A stretch of DNA of 64,000 nt from Euryarchaeota archaeon UBA86 (lineage in GTDB: Archaea; Thermoplasmatota; Poseidoniia; Poseidoniales; Thalassarchaeaceae). The position numbers and the translations under genes were made by a program. A model generated the notes under the pieces. That model saw only the letters and a list, made by a program, of their open reading frames with translations. It was not told the DNA's origin and did not search any database. The stretch is from contig DAQX01000008.1 in assembly GCA_002503055.1 (NCBI GenBank), forward strand, positions 127,604 to 191,603. Direction: 5' to 3'. This document shows positions 34,175-42,982 of this stretch, piece by piece. The stretch's first letter is position 1. Each line of letters opens with the position of its first letter.

Positions 34175-36046
34175 ATGGGTTGGAAGCGGCTATCCGACTT
34201 TGTCGGGTCTCTCGAGGAGTCTGGAGAACTCCTCAGAATCCCTGATCCGGTAGATGTTGAGCTCGAGGCGGGATGTTTTGCTGATCGTATGGTCAAGCGA
34301 GGTGGTCCGGCAATCAAGTTCGAGCAACCGCGCTTACCGGATGGTACAATCAGCCCATTTCCACTACTGATGAATCTCTATGGTACAAGAGAACGTACTA
34401 ATCGGGCTCTAGGAGTCACCGAACCGAAAGAAGTTGGAGAGAAGATGACGGCTCTGATGAAGCCAGATGTGGGCGCAATAATGCGAGCCCCGTGGAAAGG
34501 TATCGGACTGGCCCTAGATGGTATGTCGATGGCCCCCTGGAAAAGAAGGAAGGGTGCTTGTCAACAAGTCGTAATGGAAGAACCGGATGTGACTGTTCTT
34601 CCAATTCCTAAGACCTGGCCCGAAGATGGTGGCAGATTCATGACTCTGCCCTTGGTTGTGACTGCAGACCCGAAGACTGGAGAGCATAACATGGGTATGT
34701 ATCGCAGTCAGGTGTTTGGACCGACTGAAGTCGGTCTGCACTGGCAGGCTCACAAGCATGGAGCCGATCATGCAGATGCGGCAACCGGTAGAATGCCAGT
34801 GGCGATTTGTCTGGGTGGGCCGCCTGAATTGACATTCAGTGCAATCGCCCCGTTACCAGATAATCTGAGCGAGTATGAGTTCGCTGGACTACTCTCAGGT
34901 AGAAGGCTGCCAATTGTAAAGTGCAAGACCAACGATTTGTGGGTCCCGGCTGACTGTGACATAGTAATCGAAGGTTACACGGTACCCGGAGAGACTCGTA
35001 TGGAAGGTCCCTTCGGAGATCACTTCGGCTACTACTCTCTGGCAGAGCCCTATCCTGTGATGCATGTGACTCGTATCACACATCGCAGAGACGCAATGGT
35101 TCCGATGACTATCGTCGGCACGCCGCCGATGGAAGATGGATATCTCGGTGAGGCGGTGGGAGATGCCTTCCTACCTGTTCTAAAATTCCAACATCGAGAT
35201 GTGTCCGATTTATTCTTACCATTGGAGACTGGTTTTCACAACTTCGCCATTGTCGCCTCCAAGCAACGCTACCCCAGACAGGGGCGCAAGACAGCATTAG
35301 GGCTTCTCGGTGCTGGACAATTGATGTTCCAAAAAGTGGTTGTCGTAGTAGATGAAGATCATCCAGTCAAGGATCTAGATGCTCTGCTAGATGTGTTAGA
35401 CTATCGCGTCCATATCCCTGAAGACTTAGTCATTCTACGTGGTATGGTAGCAGATACTTTGGCTCACGCTGCTCCTTGGGACAATATCCATGACAAGTTG
35501 ATTATCGACGCGACTTCAACACCCAAGGGTGACCCACACAGTGATTTACCCGAGCAGCAAGGCTGTCCGGAATCTCTGGCCGTCTCTGCGTCTGCCGTTA
35601 GAGGAGTTGTCCAAGCTAGGATGCTGAGGCCATCCATGCTGGTGGTTACTACTGACATCGAGAGTGGGCCTAGGCCGGAGAGTAGCATGGAGAAAGTCAG
35701 TGAGGAAGGTGCATCTAGACAGCGTGAGGTGATTCGTGAAATCTGTGAGTCTATCTGGTCGCTTGAAGCTGCCAAGAACTTGCGCTGGTTATTCATCACC
35801 GACGATGATGCATATCTTGCTAGTGAGGACTGGCGTCGGCGCATGCTCTGGCAGCTACTATGCCGATTCGATGTAGGTCGTGACTTACACTTTGATGAGA
35901 CTGGGGGGCGTATTGCTTGGGATGCTACAGCACCGATCCCATCGAATAAGGGCCCTCTGCCAGTTAGACGATGGCCGGGTATGACTCTTCACGACCCCGA
36001 GGTGGCCGAGCGAGTGGATGCATGGCTGTCCGAGGGGGGTTACTAA
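34175..36046 (+). CDS. ubiD: UbiD-family prenylated-FMN decarboxylase
   Basis: This 623-residue protein starts 'MGWKRLSDFVGSLEESGELLRI' and has the UbiD signatures 'MNLYGTRERTNRALGV', 'GMYRSQVFGPTEVGLHWQAHKHG', 'RMEGPFGDHFGYYSLAEPYPV' and 'LPLETGFHNFAIVASKQRYPRQG'. It is longer than E. coli UbiD (~500 aa). In quinone synthesis UbiD removes a carboxyl group from a prenylated aromatic ring. UbiX, which makes the prenyl-FMN cofactor, is not in the window. ATG 34175 is chosen over a GTG five codons earlier. It overlaps ubiA by 1 nt (TAATG). Confidence 0.9.
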   Translation: MGWKRLSDFVGSLEESGELLRIPDPVDVELEAGCFADRMVKRGGPAIKFEQPRLPDGTISPFPLLMNLYGTRERTNRALGVTEPKEVGEKMTALMKPDVGAIMRAPWKGIGLALDGMSMAPWKRRKGACQQVVMEEPDVTVLPIPKTWPEDGGRFMTLPLVVTADPKTGEHNMGMYRSQVFGPTEVGLHWQAHKHGADHADAATGRMPVAICLGGPPELTFSAIAPLPDNLSEYEFAGLLSGRRLPIVKCKTNDLWVPADCDIVIEGYTVPGETRMEGPFGDHFGYYSLAEPYPVMHVTRITHRRDAMVPMTIVGTPPMEDGYLGEAVGDAFLPVLKFQHRDVSDLFLPLETGFHNFAIVASKQRYPRQGRKTALGLLGAGQLMFQKVVVVVDEDHPVKDLDALLDVLDYRVHIPEDLVILRGMVADTLAHAAPWDNIHDKLIIDATSTPKGDPHSDLPEQQGCPESLAVSASAVRGVVQARMLRPSMLVVTTDIESGPRPESSMEKVSEEGASRQREVIREICESIWSLEAAKNLRWLFITDDDAYLASEDWRRRMLWQLLCRFDVGRDLHFDETGGRIAWDATAPIPSNKGPLPVRRWPGMTLHDPEVAERVDAWLSEGGY

Positions 36047-36972
36047 TGGGAGTCAAGGAGATTCTTGAGTTCGTCAAGGTCGAGCACACTCTGTTCTCAC
36101 TACCGTTCGTACTGATTGGGTATGTACTGGCAGATGCCGAGTACGGTTCCGGCTCGCTAGATCTGCTTTGGATACTATTAGCAGCTGTGGGTGCGAGAGG
36201 CCTTGCAATGGTGCTAAATCGAATAATCGATAGTGATATTGATGCTGAGAATCCGCGTACTGCGTCCCGTCATTTGCCTTCGGGACTGATGGTTAAGCAG
36301 ACTGCATGGGGGCTCGCTGTAGCCTTCCTAGTGACTCTTGCATTCTCTGCATGGATGCTCAACGAGATAGCGTTGAAGATGGTATGGTTACCTGTGCTGG
36401 CATTCATGATTTATCCGTACACAAAGAGGGTGTCATGGATCTGTCACTTGTGGCTAGGGCTATGTCTAGGGCTCGCCCCCGCAGGTGCCTGGGTAGCACT
36501 CGCAGCCGATGTCCACGGATGGGAAGCAATTACCGGAGTTGACGGTAATTTCCTTTGGTATCCTGAGATTTTCTTCATCTCCATGGGTGTAGCGCTTTGG
36601 ATTGCTGCCTTCGATGTTAACTATGCGCGCATGGATGTCAATGTAGATCTTGAACAAGGAATCAAGTCATTCCCTTCTGCTTTCGGAGATAGGGCGACTA
36701 CCGGTATGAGCGTGGCGCTAACGGTGAGTTGGGCCTTCTGCTTCGTTCTCACGGGATTGAATGACGCGATTGATGGTAGAGATGGTTACTCTCTATGGAT
36801 TCCTGTAGCAGTTGTGATGGCTTTGGTAAATATCGTCGTGATGACCAAGGGCGCTCAGACTTCTATGGATTCAGAAGAGGCGATGGAATACTTCCAGAGA
36901 ACTCTGTTCAATGCCTCGATGCTAACTGGCTGGGCTCTGTTAGTAAGTCTAGCTTTGGCAGAGGTGATGTGA
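36046..36972 (+). CDS. ubiA: UbiA-family prenyltransferase
   Basis: The 308-residue membrane enzyme has about eight helices and both Asp-rich metal sites: NRIIDSDID (N-x3-D-x3-D) near residue 60 and DVNYARMDVNVD near 190. It would attach an isoprenoid chain to an aromatic ring or other acceptor. With UbiD directly upstream, the pair matches the prenylation and decarboxylation steps of quinone synthesis; a lipid (DGGGP) synthase is the main alternative. The ATG overlaps the ubiD stop (TAATG) and the TGA overlaps the uvrB ATG, a string of coupled genes. Confidence 0.9.
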   Translation: MGVKEILEFVKVEHTLFSLPFVLIGYVLADAEYGSGSLDLLWILLAAVGARGLAMVLNRIIDSDIDAENPRTASRHLPSGLMVKQTAWGLAVAFLVTLAFSAWMLNEIALKMVWLPVLAFMIYPYTKRVSWICHLWLGLCLGLAPAGAWVALAADVHGWEAITGVDGNFLWYPEIFFISMGVALWIAAFDVNYARMDVNVDLEQGIKSFPSAFGDRATTGMSVALTVSWAFCFVLTGLNDAIDGRDGYSLWIPVAVVMALVNIVVMTKGAQTSMDSEEAMEYFQRTLFNASMLTGWALLVSLALAEVM

Positions 36973-39263
36973 TGAAAGATTCAGCCATATTCACTCTAAA
37001 ATCTGACTACAACTCGGCTGGAGACCAGCAGCAGGCAATCGACAAGCTAGTCGAACAGATCGAGAACGGACAGGAGCGTTGTGTGTTGCTTGGTGTCACC
37101 GGATCGGGCAAGACTTTCGCTATGGCTAAGGTAATCGAAAGGTTACAGATTCCAACGCTAATACTCTCCCACAATAAGACGCTTGCTCGCCAGTTATGGC
37201 AGGAGATGAGCGAGTTGTTTCCAGAGAATGCCGTGGAATATTTCGTTAGTTACTACGACTACTATCAGCCTGAGGCTTACATCCCGGGTAGGGATTTGTA
37301 TATCGACAAAGAGTTGCAGATGAATGAGCGAATTGAGCAAGAGAGGTTCTCTACTGTAGCATCGCTCGTATCGCGGCCCGATGTGATAGCTGTTGGTACG
37401 GTCTCGGTAATCTACGGCCTGAACCCGCCTGAGGTATTCCAGCAGAATCACCTGAGGCTAGCAGTCGGAGAGAAGGCCGACCCGCAGGAAGTGGTCAGAC
37501 AACTAGTCGGACTACAGTATCGTAGGACGGCAGCAGAGATTACTCGTGGTGATATCCGCCTTCGTGGAGAGGTTCTTGACATTTGGATGCCAAGTCGGGA
37601 TGACCCGTTACGAATACGCTTCGGATGGGACGGTATTGAGCGAATTCAAGCCTGCGAATCTGTGTCTTGGGAGCCACTAGATGACTTCGAAGAGGCATGG
37701 ATTCATCCTCGAGAATTCTACATGACTAGCGAGGAGCGGTTCAATCAGGCTCTCGAGGATATCGAGCATGAGCTCGATGAGAGGGTGGATTGGTTCCATA
37801 GCGAAGGAATGGATATGGAGTCTCATAGACTCGAGCAGAGAACTAGATTCGACCTCGAGATGTTGTCTGAAATCGGTTCGTGCAAAGGTGTCGAGAATTA
37901 TTCAATGCACTTCGACGGTAGGCAGCATGGGGAGCGAGCATACTGTCTGCTAGATTTCTTTGCAAAGTGTGCAGAAAAGTACCATGGTGGAGAAGATAGG
38001 TACCTCGTGGTAATGGATGAGTCGCATGTGACCTTGCCTCAAGTATCGGGTATGTTTGGGGGCGATTACTCTCGGAAGAAAAATCTCATTGACCATGGAT
38101 TCAGACTACCCTCAGCATACGATAACAGGCCACTGCGCATCGATGAATTTCAAAAACTGGTCAATCAGATGGTCTATGTCAGCGCTACTCCCGGGGAGAG
38201 AGAGTTGCGCCATCTAGCCGAGGTTACTGGGCAAGAGGTCCCGCAGGAACTGCTCCATGTTCAAAGTGGAGGTGGTGCAATACCAGCCGAGGAAGATAAG
38301 CCACTTGCGAGAATATCGATTCAGGGACTAATGAATAATATCGAAGGAATTGCTACGATGGAAATTCGTCCAACTGGCCTTCTAGACCCTAGCATCGAAG
38401 TTAGGAAGACAGTAGGTCAGGTCCAGGACCTCGAAGAGGAGATTCGTTTGAGGATCAAGGCCGATGAAAGGGTACTGGTCACAGTAATGACCATCAAATT
38501 TGCAGAAGAAGTTGCAGAATATCTGCAGCGGCAGGGATTCAAGGCTCACTATCTACATAGTGAAATCGATACTCTGGAGAGAACTGAGATTATCAAAGCA
38601 CTTCGACTAGGGCACATCGACATCATAGTCGGAATCAACCTACTAAGAGAAGGACTAGACATACCCGAGGTCTCGCTTGTAGCAATTTTCGATGCTGATA
38701 AGCAAGGTTTCCTACGTAATGAGCGTTCACTCCTCCAGACCATTGGTAGGGCCAGTCGGAACGAGCGAGGTTCTGTTATCCTGTACGCCGACTCTGTTTC
38801 TCCTGCTATGGAGGCAGCAATTGGACAGACTGTGACGCGACGTAGGCGACAATCAGAGTACAACAAGGAACACGGAATCACTCCGCGAACCATCCAGAAG
38901 GCCTTGCCAGTGATGGGTGAAGAGATGGAAGACTTGACCTCAGGTGTTGCCGGTAGAGGCAAGGGAGGAGGTCGTCGAATGGTGGCTAAGGCTCCAGGTA
39001 AGAAGGGGCTTGAGGGTCTGGCACAGAAGTTTGGATTAGGCGCAGGCGTCTGGAATAGTTCTGACTCGGTTTTGGACAACATTAGCCAACCTGAATGGGT
39101 CGCAGCAGCTGAAGAGGTGTTTTCAGGAAACGATGAGGATAAATCAACCAAGATTAGAGAGAAGTTGGAAATGGAGATGAGGCAGGCTGCAGCGCGCTTA
39201 GACTTTGAGCGTGCGGCTCGATTGAGAGATAGAATCTTCCAATTAGAGAGTGCGTCGAATTGA
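36972..39263 (+). CDS. uvrB: excinuclease ABC subunit B
   Basis: UvrB is the damage-verifying helicase of nucleotide excision repair. The 763-residue protein has Walker A GVTGSGKT, the beta-hairpin 'YYDYYQPEAYIPGRD' that probes DNA, 'VVMDESHV', 'VYVSATPGERE', helicase motifs 'IVGINLLREGLD' and 'QTIGRASRN', and a C-terminal UVR motif 'MRQAAARLDFERAARLRDRI'. It is about 90 residues longer than bacterial UvrB; the extra lies in a basic Gly-rich insert before the UVR motif. ATG 36972 overlaps the ubiA stop (TGATG). It was probably gained from bacteria long ago, as in other Poseidoniales; uvrA and uvrC are not here. Confidence 0.95.
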   Translation: MKDSAIFTLKSDYNSAGDQQQAIDKLVEQIENGQERCVLLGVTGSGKTFAMAKVIERLQIPTLILSHNKTLARQLWQEMSELFPENAVEYFVSYYDYYQPEAYIPGRDLYIDKELQMNERIEQERFSTVASLVSRPDVIAVGTVSVIYGLNPPEVFQQNHLRLAVGEKADPQEVVRQLVGLQYRRTAAEITRGDIRLRGEVLDIWMPSRDDPLRIRFGWDGIERIQACESVSWEPLDDFEEAWIHPREFYMTSEERFNQALEDIEHELDERVDWFHSEGMDMESHRLEQRTRFDLEMLSEIGSCKGVENYSMHFDGRQHGERAYCLLDFFAKCAEKYHGGEDRYLVVMDESHVTLPQVSGMFGGDYSRKKNLIDHGFRLPSAYDNRPLRIDEFQKLVNQMVYVSATPGERELRHLAEVTGQEVPQELLHVQSGGGAIPAEEDKPLARISIQGLMNNIEGIATMEIRPTGLLDPSIEVRKTVGQVQDLEEEIRLRIKADERVLVTVMTIKFAEEVAEYLQRQGFKAHYLHSEIDTLERTEIIKALRLGHIDIIVGINLLREGLDIPEVSLVAIFDADKQGFLRNERSLLQTIGRASRNERGSVILYADSVSPAMEAAIGQTVTRRRRQSEYNKEHGITPRTIQKALPVMGEEMEDLTSGVAGRGKGGGRRMVAKAPGKKGLEGLAQKFGLGAGVWNSSDSVLDNISQPEWVAAAEEVFSGNDEDKSTKIREKLEMEMRQAAARLDFERAARLRDRIFQLESASN

Positions 39264-40272
39264 AGTTCGGGAAGCAGTGCGAGGAGTCGTGTCCGGCTAT
39301 AGTAAGGACGATTTCACCGCTCCCGTCGAGGATTACGACTTCTCTACAGTAGAAGATATTCGATCATTGATTGATCAAATGTCTCGCGCTGGTGGCTTTA
39401 CTGCAACCAAACTCGCACATGCGCGAGATATGCTCTCAGAGGCGATGGAGAAGAGTTCCAAGGAAGGTGTGCTGAATTGGCTCTCATTCCCCGCTTGTCT
39501 GTGTGCCACTGGTACTCGCGGATTCTTCTTGGAAGCGTTGAAGCGAAAGTCGTACAATATCATAATCACAACCTGTGGAACTCTCGACCACGACATTGCA
39601 CGAACATATCAGGATTATTTTCACGGAGACTTCGAACTAGATGATATTGCCCTGGGTGAAGAGGGGCTCAATCGGCTGGGCAATGTAATCGTGCCCAACG
39701 AATGCTATGGAGATATCATCGAGAGAGTGATGCTGCCCTGGCTAGAGGAGATAGAAGCTGAGCGATTGGCAGTACAGCCGGAAAACCCCTGGCTTGGATT
39801 TGGATCGGTTGAGTTGTGTTGGGCGATTGGAGACAGAATCGAAGACGACAGTTCTCTCTTGCACTGGGCAGCCAAGCACAGAATCCCGATTGTTATTCCG
39901 GGGCTTTCTGACGGTGCTATTGGCTCACAGTTGTTCATGCATAGACAGAAGAATCCGTCATTCATGATTGATTTCCTAGCAGATGAGCAGGTACTTTCAG
40001 ACCTCACATGGACTGCAGAAGAGAGTCATGCTCTGATGGTCGGAGGCGGTATCTCGAAGCATCATGTAATTTGGTGGAATCAGTATCGTGGAGGTTTGGA
40101 CTCTGCTGTGGCGATAACTACCGCTCCTGAATATGACGGTTCTCTCTCAGGTGCTCGTCTCAGAGAAGCAGTATCTTGGGGCAAGGTCAGACCAGATGCT
40201 CCTCAAGTTGTGGTTGAAGGAGATGCTTCGCTACTACTTCCTATTCTCGGCGCTGATTTGTTCAGTAACTAG
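39250..40272 (+). CDS. dys: deoxyhypusine synthase
   Basis: The enzyme transfers the aminobutyl group of spermidine to a lysine of translation factor aIF5A, using NAD+. The 340-residue protein has 'FPACLCATGTRGFFLEAL', the NAD site 'ITTCGTLDHDIART', 'VIPGLSDGAIGSQL' and the catalytic-lysine loop GGGISKHH followed by 'DSAVAITTAPEYDGSLSGA'. The start is a GTG lying 14 nt inside the uvrB end, so it is the fourth coupled gene of the ubiD-ubiA-uvrB-dys run. The pairing with uvrB has no obvious functional reason. Confidence 0.93.
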   Translation: MRRIEVREAVRGVVSGYSKDDFTAPVEDYDFSTVEDIRSLIDQMSRAGGFTATKLAHARDMLSEAMEKSSKEGVLNWLSFPACLCATGTRGFFLEALKRKSYNIIITTCGTLDHDIARTYQDYFHGDFELDDIALGEEGLNRLGNVIVPNECYGDIIERVMLPWLEEIEAERLAVQPENPWLGFGSVELCWAIGDRIEDDSSLLHWAAKHRIPIVIPGLSDGAIGSQLFMHRQKNPSFMIDFLADEQVLSDLTWTAEESHALMVGGGISKHHVIWWNQYRGGLDSAVAITTAPEYDGSLSGARLREAVSWGKVRPDAPQVVVEGDASLLLPILGADLFSN

Positions 40273-40301
40273 AGGCAATTTCGCTGCACCTGCCGTGCAA
40301 A

Positions 40302-40309
40302 TGCATAAA
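40302..40309 (+). promoter_or_regulatory. TATA-like box before the small basic protein gene
   Basis: TGCATAAA lies 25-32 nt before the ATG at 40334, the expected distance for a leaderless promoter. A G-rich stretch (GAGGGAGGGGGCG) between them could also serve as a ribosome site if a leader exists. Confidence 0.45.
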
Positions 40310-40333
40310 GACGGTCGAGGGAGGGGGCGCGCC

Positions 40334-40516
40334 ATGTCCGTTGAAGAAATGGTACAGGGAATGATTGATGCACTAAACGAAGCAATAGGAGATGCGGCTA
40401 AGCACGATCGCGGCAACAGCGCCGCTGGAACTCGTGTGAGAAAGGCTATGCAGGCCGCTAAGAACACCGCTCAGGATGTTCGCAAGCAGGTCCAGTCTGA
40501 CAAGAACTCACGCTGA
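40334..40516 (+). CDS. small basic histone H1-like protein, 60 aa
   Basis: The 60-residue protein has an acidic-amphipathic N-terminal helix ('MSVEEMVQGMIDALNEAIGDAA') followed by a short loop ('RGNSAAGTRVRKAM') and a Lys/Arg/Ala-rich helix ('QAAKNTAQDVRKQVQS'). The arrangement, with 'GN.AAG.R.RKA', resembles the ~60-residue H1/Hc1-like proteins of bacteria, which bind DNA without sequence preference. It could be an abundant chromatin protein. The frame is open upstream to 40133, inside dys, but the TATA-like box and ATG 40334 mark the real start. Its stop overlaps the convergent epimerase-like gene by 9 nt. Confidence 0.7.
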   Translation: MSVEEMVQGMIDALNEAIGDAAKHDRGNSAAGTRVRKAMQAAKNTAQDVRKQVQSDKNSR

Positions 40517-41188
40517 ATCTTCGCCCCTGTGTGCTAAGATCTCCATCAGTGATACCCTCATGGGTACTACTGGGCGCCAGCCATCACCTCCAGCTCTAAG
40601 TAGAGCTTCGTGTAGTGGACCTAGGTCCGGCCTTGTCGTTTGAGTTGCCTCAGATGATACAGGACTGTTGCTACCAGTGAGTGATGAGACTGTGTGAGTA
40701 TGCTGAACAGCATCTGTAAAGCGACCCCACAACAGTGACATTTCTGTGATTATTGACTCACGTGTCCAAGGTCTTCTCCCACATAGATCGATTATTCCAG
40801 ATGTTGTATTCTCAGATAAAATCAGTATAGCAAGAGCATCTGTTGCATCCCTCACATGTACCCAGTGTCGTGGGTCATCGTAGATTGGTTCTCCATCGGC
40901 CCCGTTCATTACCCAATCCGCCCACTGGTAAATCGCCTGTGAGCCCCAACTATGGGTTCCTTCCGGAACCAGTAAGTCATGTACTCTCACAACTAAATCT
41001 GCCTCACCTTGATGCGAATTACCGGCTACGATAGCAATCTCACTGCTAGAATCCTCTCCCATTGAGACGGTGATATCAGCAGTATTGGGTTCGTCGGTGA
41101 TTGATGCTCCCGCCCTTACTAGCCTATCTTCGAGGACTAACCGGAATGCATCCACCATACCAGAAATGTGGACATTTTTCGGTATCAT
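40508..41188 (-). CDS. degenerate NAD-dependent epimerase/dehydratase-like protein, 226 aa
   Basis: The C-terminal half resembles extended short-chain dehydrogenases: 'DDPRHWVHVRDATDALAILI' matches the 'vhVdDva.A' region and 'GIIDLCGRRPWTRESIITEM' the following part. The N-terminus ('NVHISGMVDAFRLVLEDRLVRAGASI') keeps the outline of the first Rossmann strand and helix, but the GxxGxxG motif is gone and the YxxxK catalytic segment is absent. At 226 residues it lacks about 80 family residues. It is either a shrunken protein with a new role or a decayed enzyme; the frame is intact, which favours the former. It follows the aminotransferase gene by 7 nt. Confidence 0.6.
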   Translation of the reverse strand: MIPKNVHISGMVDAFRLVLEDRLVRAGASITDEPNTADITVSMGEDSSSEIAIVAGNSHQGEADLVVRVHDLLVPEGTHSWGSQAIYQWADWVMNGADGEPIYDDPRHWVHVRDATDALAILILSENTTSGIIDLCGRRPWTRESIITEMSLLWGRFTDAVQHTHTVSSLTGSNSPVSSEATQTTRPDLGPLHEALLRAGGDGWRPVVPMRVSLMEILAHRGEDSA

Positions 41189-41195
41189 CTTACCA

Positions 41196-42740
41196 CTAAG
41201 CAGCCGACTCGGCCTTGACCCTTTCAGCCGAAGCGAAGTGGTTCAGGCAATCTCTGAGGATGTCGATAATCAGGTTAATCTCTGCTGAGGTTATCGCGAA
41301 GTGGGGTGTAAATCTGAGGGCGTTCTGTCCCCCATGAATTACTCCCATGCCGTTTTCTCTGCACCATTCCTCGACGCCACCAAATCCGATGACTGGTAGA
41401 TTATCAGGATGTAGTTCCGCGCATAGGAGAAGTCCTGTACCCTGTACACTTACTATTGCATCTGGGAATTCCTCGGCGAGTTTTTCCAACTTCGCTACGA
41501 ACTCCGAGCCTCGATCCTTGATATTCTTCCTCAAATCTGGTGTGATTCTATCAAGTACTGAAATGGCAGTTTCTAGAGCTCTGGGGTTAGTTGTCATGGT
41601 GTTGCCATATATTCCAACGACATACTGCGCAGCCGCTCTCTCAGAGAGACCAACTACTGAAAGAGGATATTGCCCTGCATTTAGAGCCTTAGACCAAGTC
41701 TCCATATCAGGAACCTCAGAGTCTTGGAATCCATCGTAATCGATGATACTGAGGCAGCCCTGACCCCTTAGTCCGGCTTGGATTGAGTCGACTAGGAGCA
41801 TGCTGCCGTGTTCAGAACAAAGACCGCGTGCAGTATCATAGAACTCTCTTGTCACACACTGACCGGGGTTTCCTTCACCCATCACCGGCTCCATAGCCAT
41901 CAATTCGATGAAGAAGTTCTCTTCATCAGCGCGTGCGAATACAGATTTGAGAGAGTTGACATCGTTAGCTGGAGTGAAAATCACATTATCACGCTCGCGG
42001 AAGGTTGCGAGATTCTTCTCATACGACTCGCTGCACGAATCAGAAATCATAGCGGCTCTCTGAGTTCTTCCGTGGAAACCCTCACTCAAAGCGAGTAGTT
42101 TTGTCGGTTTGCCTTCATGGCGGCCGCCTGGCCCGGTCATTAGCTGAGTGTTAGCATCAGCAATCCGAAGCGATACTGTAACAGATTCCGAACCACTATT
42201 CAAACAGACGAATTGTGAGAATGGACATTCTCCTCTAGAATGTCCGACCTCTTTTCTGAGTCTATCGGCCAGTCTCTTTTGGCTGAATGAAGGAGTCATA
42301 ACATTAGCCATGACCCAGTTTTGCTTCATCGAATGTAGAATGTCATCAGGACCATGTCCCATACCTAGCATCCCATATCCTCCATTATCATGCAGTACTG
42401 CACCGTGAGAAGTTACGATCCAAGGTCCCCTGGCGGCAAGAGCAACATATGGATTGACAGTCGGGGCTGAATAGAAGTTGACATAATCAGACTGCAAGTG
42501 CTTAACGAGGCTTTCCTCATCGAGTTTCAATTGTTCAGAATGATCGATTGATAGGCGCTCGAATGTACCAGCTGCTTCCTCGATGGCTCGACTTAGTGTG
42601 GGGTCTGACTCTAGGAAGTCATAGATTGCAGAATTCGAGATCCCAACGGTTCTCGCCTTTCCAGTAGAATTGCGTATGGACTCCAGAGTTGCCAGCCAAT
42701 CCTCCATCATCGATGCCAATACGGGCACACTCATCAACAT
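41196..42740 (-). CDS. class III aminotransferase (PLP-dependent)
   Basis: The 514-residue protein has class III signatures: 'CLNSGSESVTVSLRIA' (PLP phosphate site), 'EGFHGRTQRAAM', 'MEPVMGEGN', 'LLVDSIQAGLRGQG' (Asp on the pyridine N) and the Schiff-base Lys in 'SKALNAGQYPLSVV'. An N-terminal extension of about 95 residues precedes the core. The usual DEVQTG is replaced by DSIQAG, so the substrate is not the common ornithine/GABA type; lysine or a polyamine is possible but not shown. Start codons cluster at ATG 42740 and 42734. It begins beside the AT-rich spacer and is followed by the degenerate epimerase. Confidence 0.85.
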   Translation of the reverse strand: MLMSVPVLASMMEDWLATLESIRNSTGKARTVGISNSAIYDFLESDPTLSRAIEEAAGTFERLSIDHSEQLKLDEESLVKHLQSDYVNFYSAPTVNPYVALAARGPWIVTSHGAVLHDNGGYGMLGMGHGPDDILHSMKQNWVMANVMTPSFSQKRLADRLRKEVGHSRGECPFSQFVCLNSGSESVTVSLRIADANTQLMTGPGGRHEGKPTKLLALSEGFHGRTQRAAMISDSCSESYEKNLATFRERDNVIFTPANDVNSLKSVFARADEENFFIELMAMEPVMGEGNPGQCVTREFYDTARGLCSEHGSMLLVDSIQAGLRGQGCLSIIDYDGFQDSEVPDMETWSKALNAGQYPLSVVGLSERAAAQYVVGIYGNTMTTNPRALETAISVLDRITPDLRKNIKDRGSEFVAKLEKLAEEFPDAIVSVQGTGLLLCAELHPDNLPVIGFGGVEEWCRENGMGVIHGGQNALRFTPHFAITSAEINLIIDILRDCLNHFASAERVKAESAA

Positions 42741-42769
42741 TCGTCTGCAAACAGTTCTGCATCTTTGAA

Positions 42770-42910
42770 AATAATCTAAAATCGTGAAAAACTAGAATTC
42801 TGATAATCACTCAAATAATTAAACTAATTTCAGTTTTTCAATTGGAATTTTCATTATTGATTGAAATTTCTAATTGGATTATCGGTCTTTGTTATAGTAT
42901 AGTATAAGTG
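42770..42910. other. AT-rich intergenic block
   Basis: By hand count, 42781-42900 is about 23% GC (28 of 120 bases), against about half for the surrounding genes. It lies between the divergent aminotransferase and PRC-barrel-like genes and holds near-repeats of AATTGGA/AATTTC-type words in both orientations. It contains the probable TATA box of the rightward gene. No ORF was found in it. It may be an unusually strong divergent promoter or an unwinding element. Confidence 0.5.
42891..42906 (+). promoter_or_regulatory. TATA-like repeat upstream of the PRC-barrel-like gene
   Basis: GTTATAGTATAGTATA contains three overlapping TATA/TATAG units at the edge of the AT-rich block. Transcription from it would start near 42925, giving a leader of about 58 nt before the ATG at 42983, which has GGAGG at 42969-42973. 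Confidence 0.4.
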
Positions 42911-42968
42911 CTAAACAACCTTCTTCGCGACGATGAGAAATGCCCGGGGGATGCAGGTCTGACCAAAC

Positions 42969-42973
42969 GGAGG
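42969..42973 (+). promoter_or_regulatory. Shine-Dalgarno site of the PRC-barrel-like gene
   Basis: GGAGG within GGAGGGGG, nine nt before the ATG at 42983; it supports a leadered transcript and this start. Confidence 0.55.
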
Positions 42974-42982
42974 GGGATTTGA

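Noticed and set aside
38549..39151. 200-codon minus-strand ORF inside uvrB
   Set aside because: It lies entirely within uvrB, which has all its motifs; low-complexity Ser/Pro/Arg content is typical of antisense shadow frames.
42770..42910. Replication origin
   Set aside because: AT-rich, but no Orc1/Cdc6 gene is near and no clear origin recognition box repeats were seen; kept only as an AT-rich block.
42925..42975. Possible box C/D guide RNA or uORF in the leader of the PRC-barrel-like gene
   Set aside because: A CTGA and a near match to box C are present, but the spacing is far too short for a guide RNA; the 9-codon uORF has no support.
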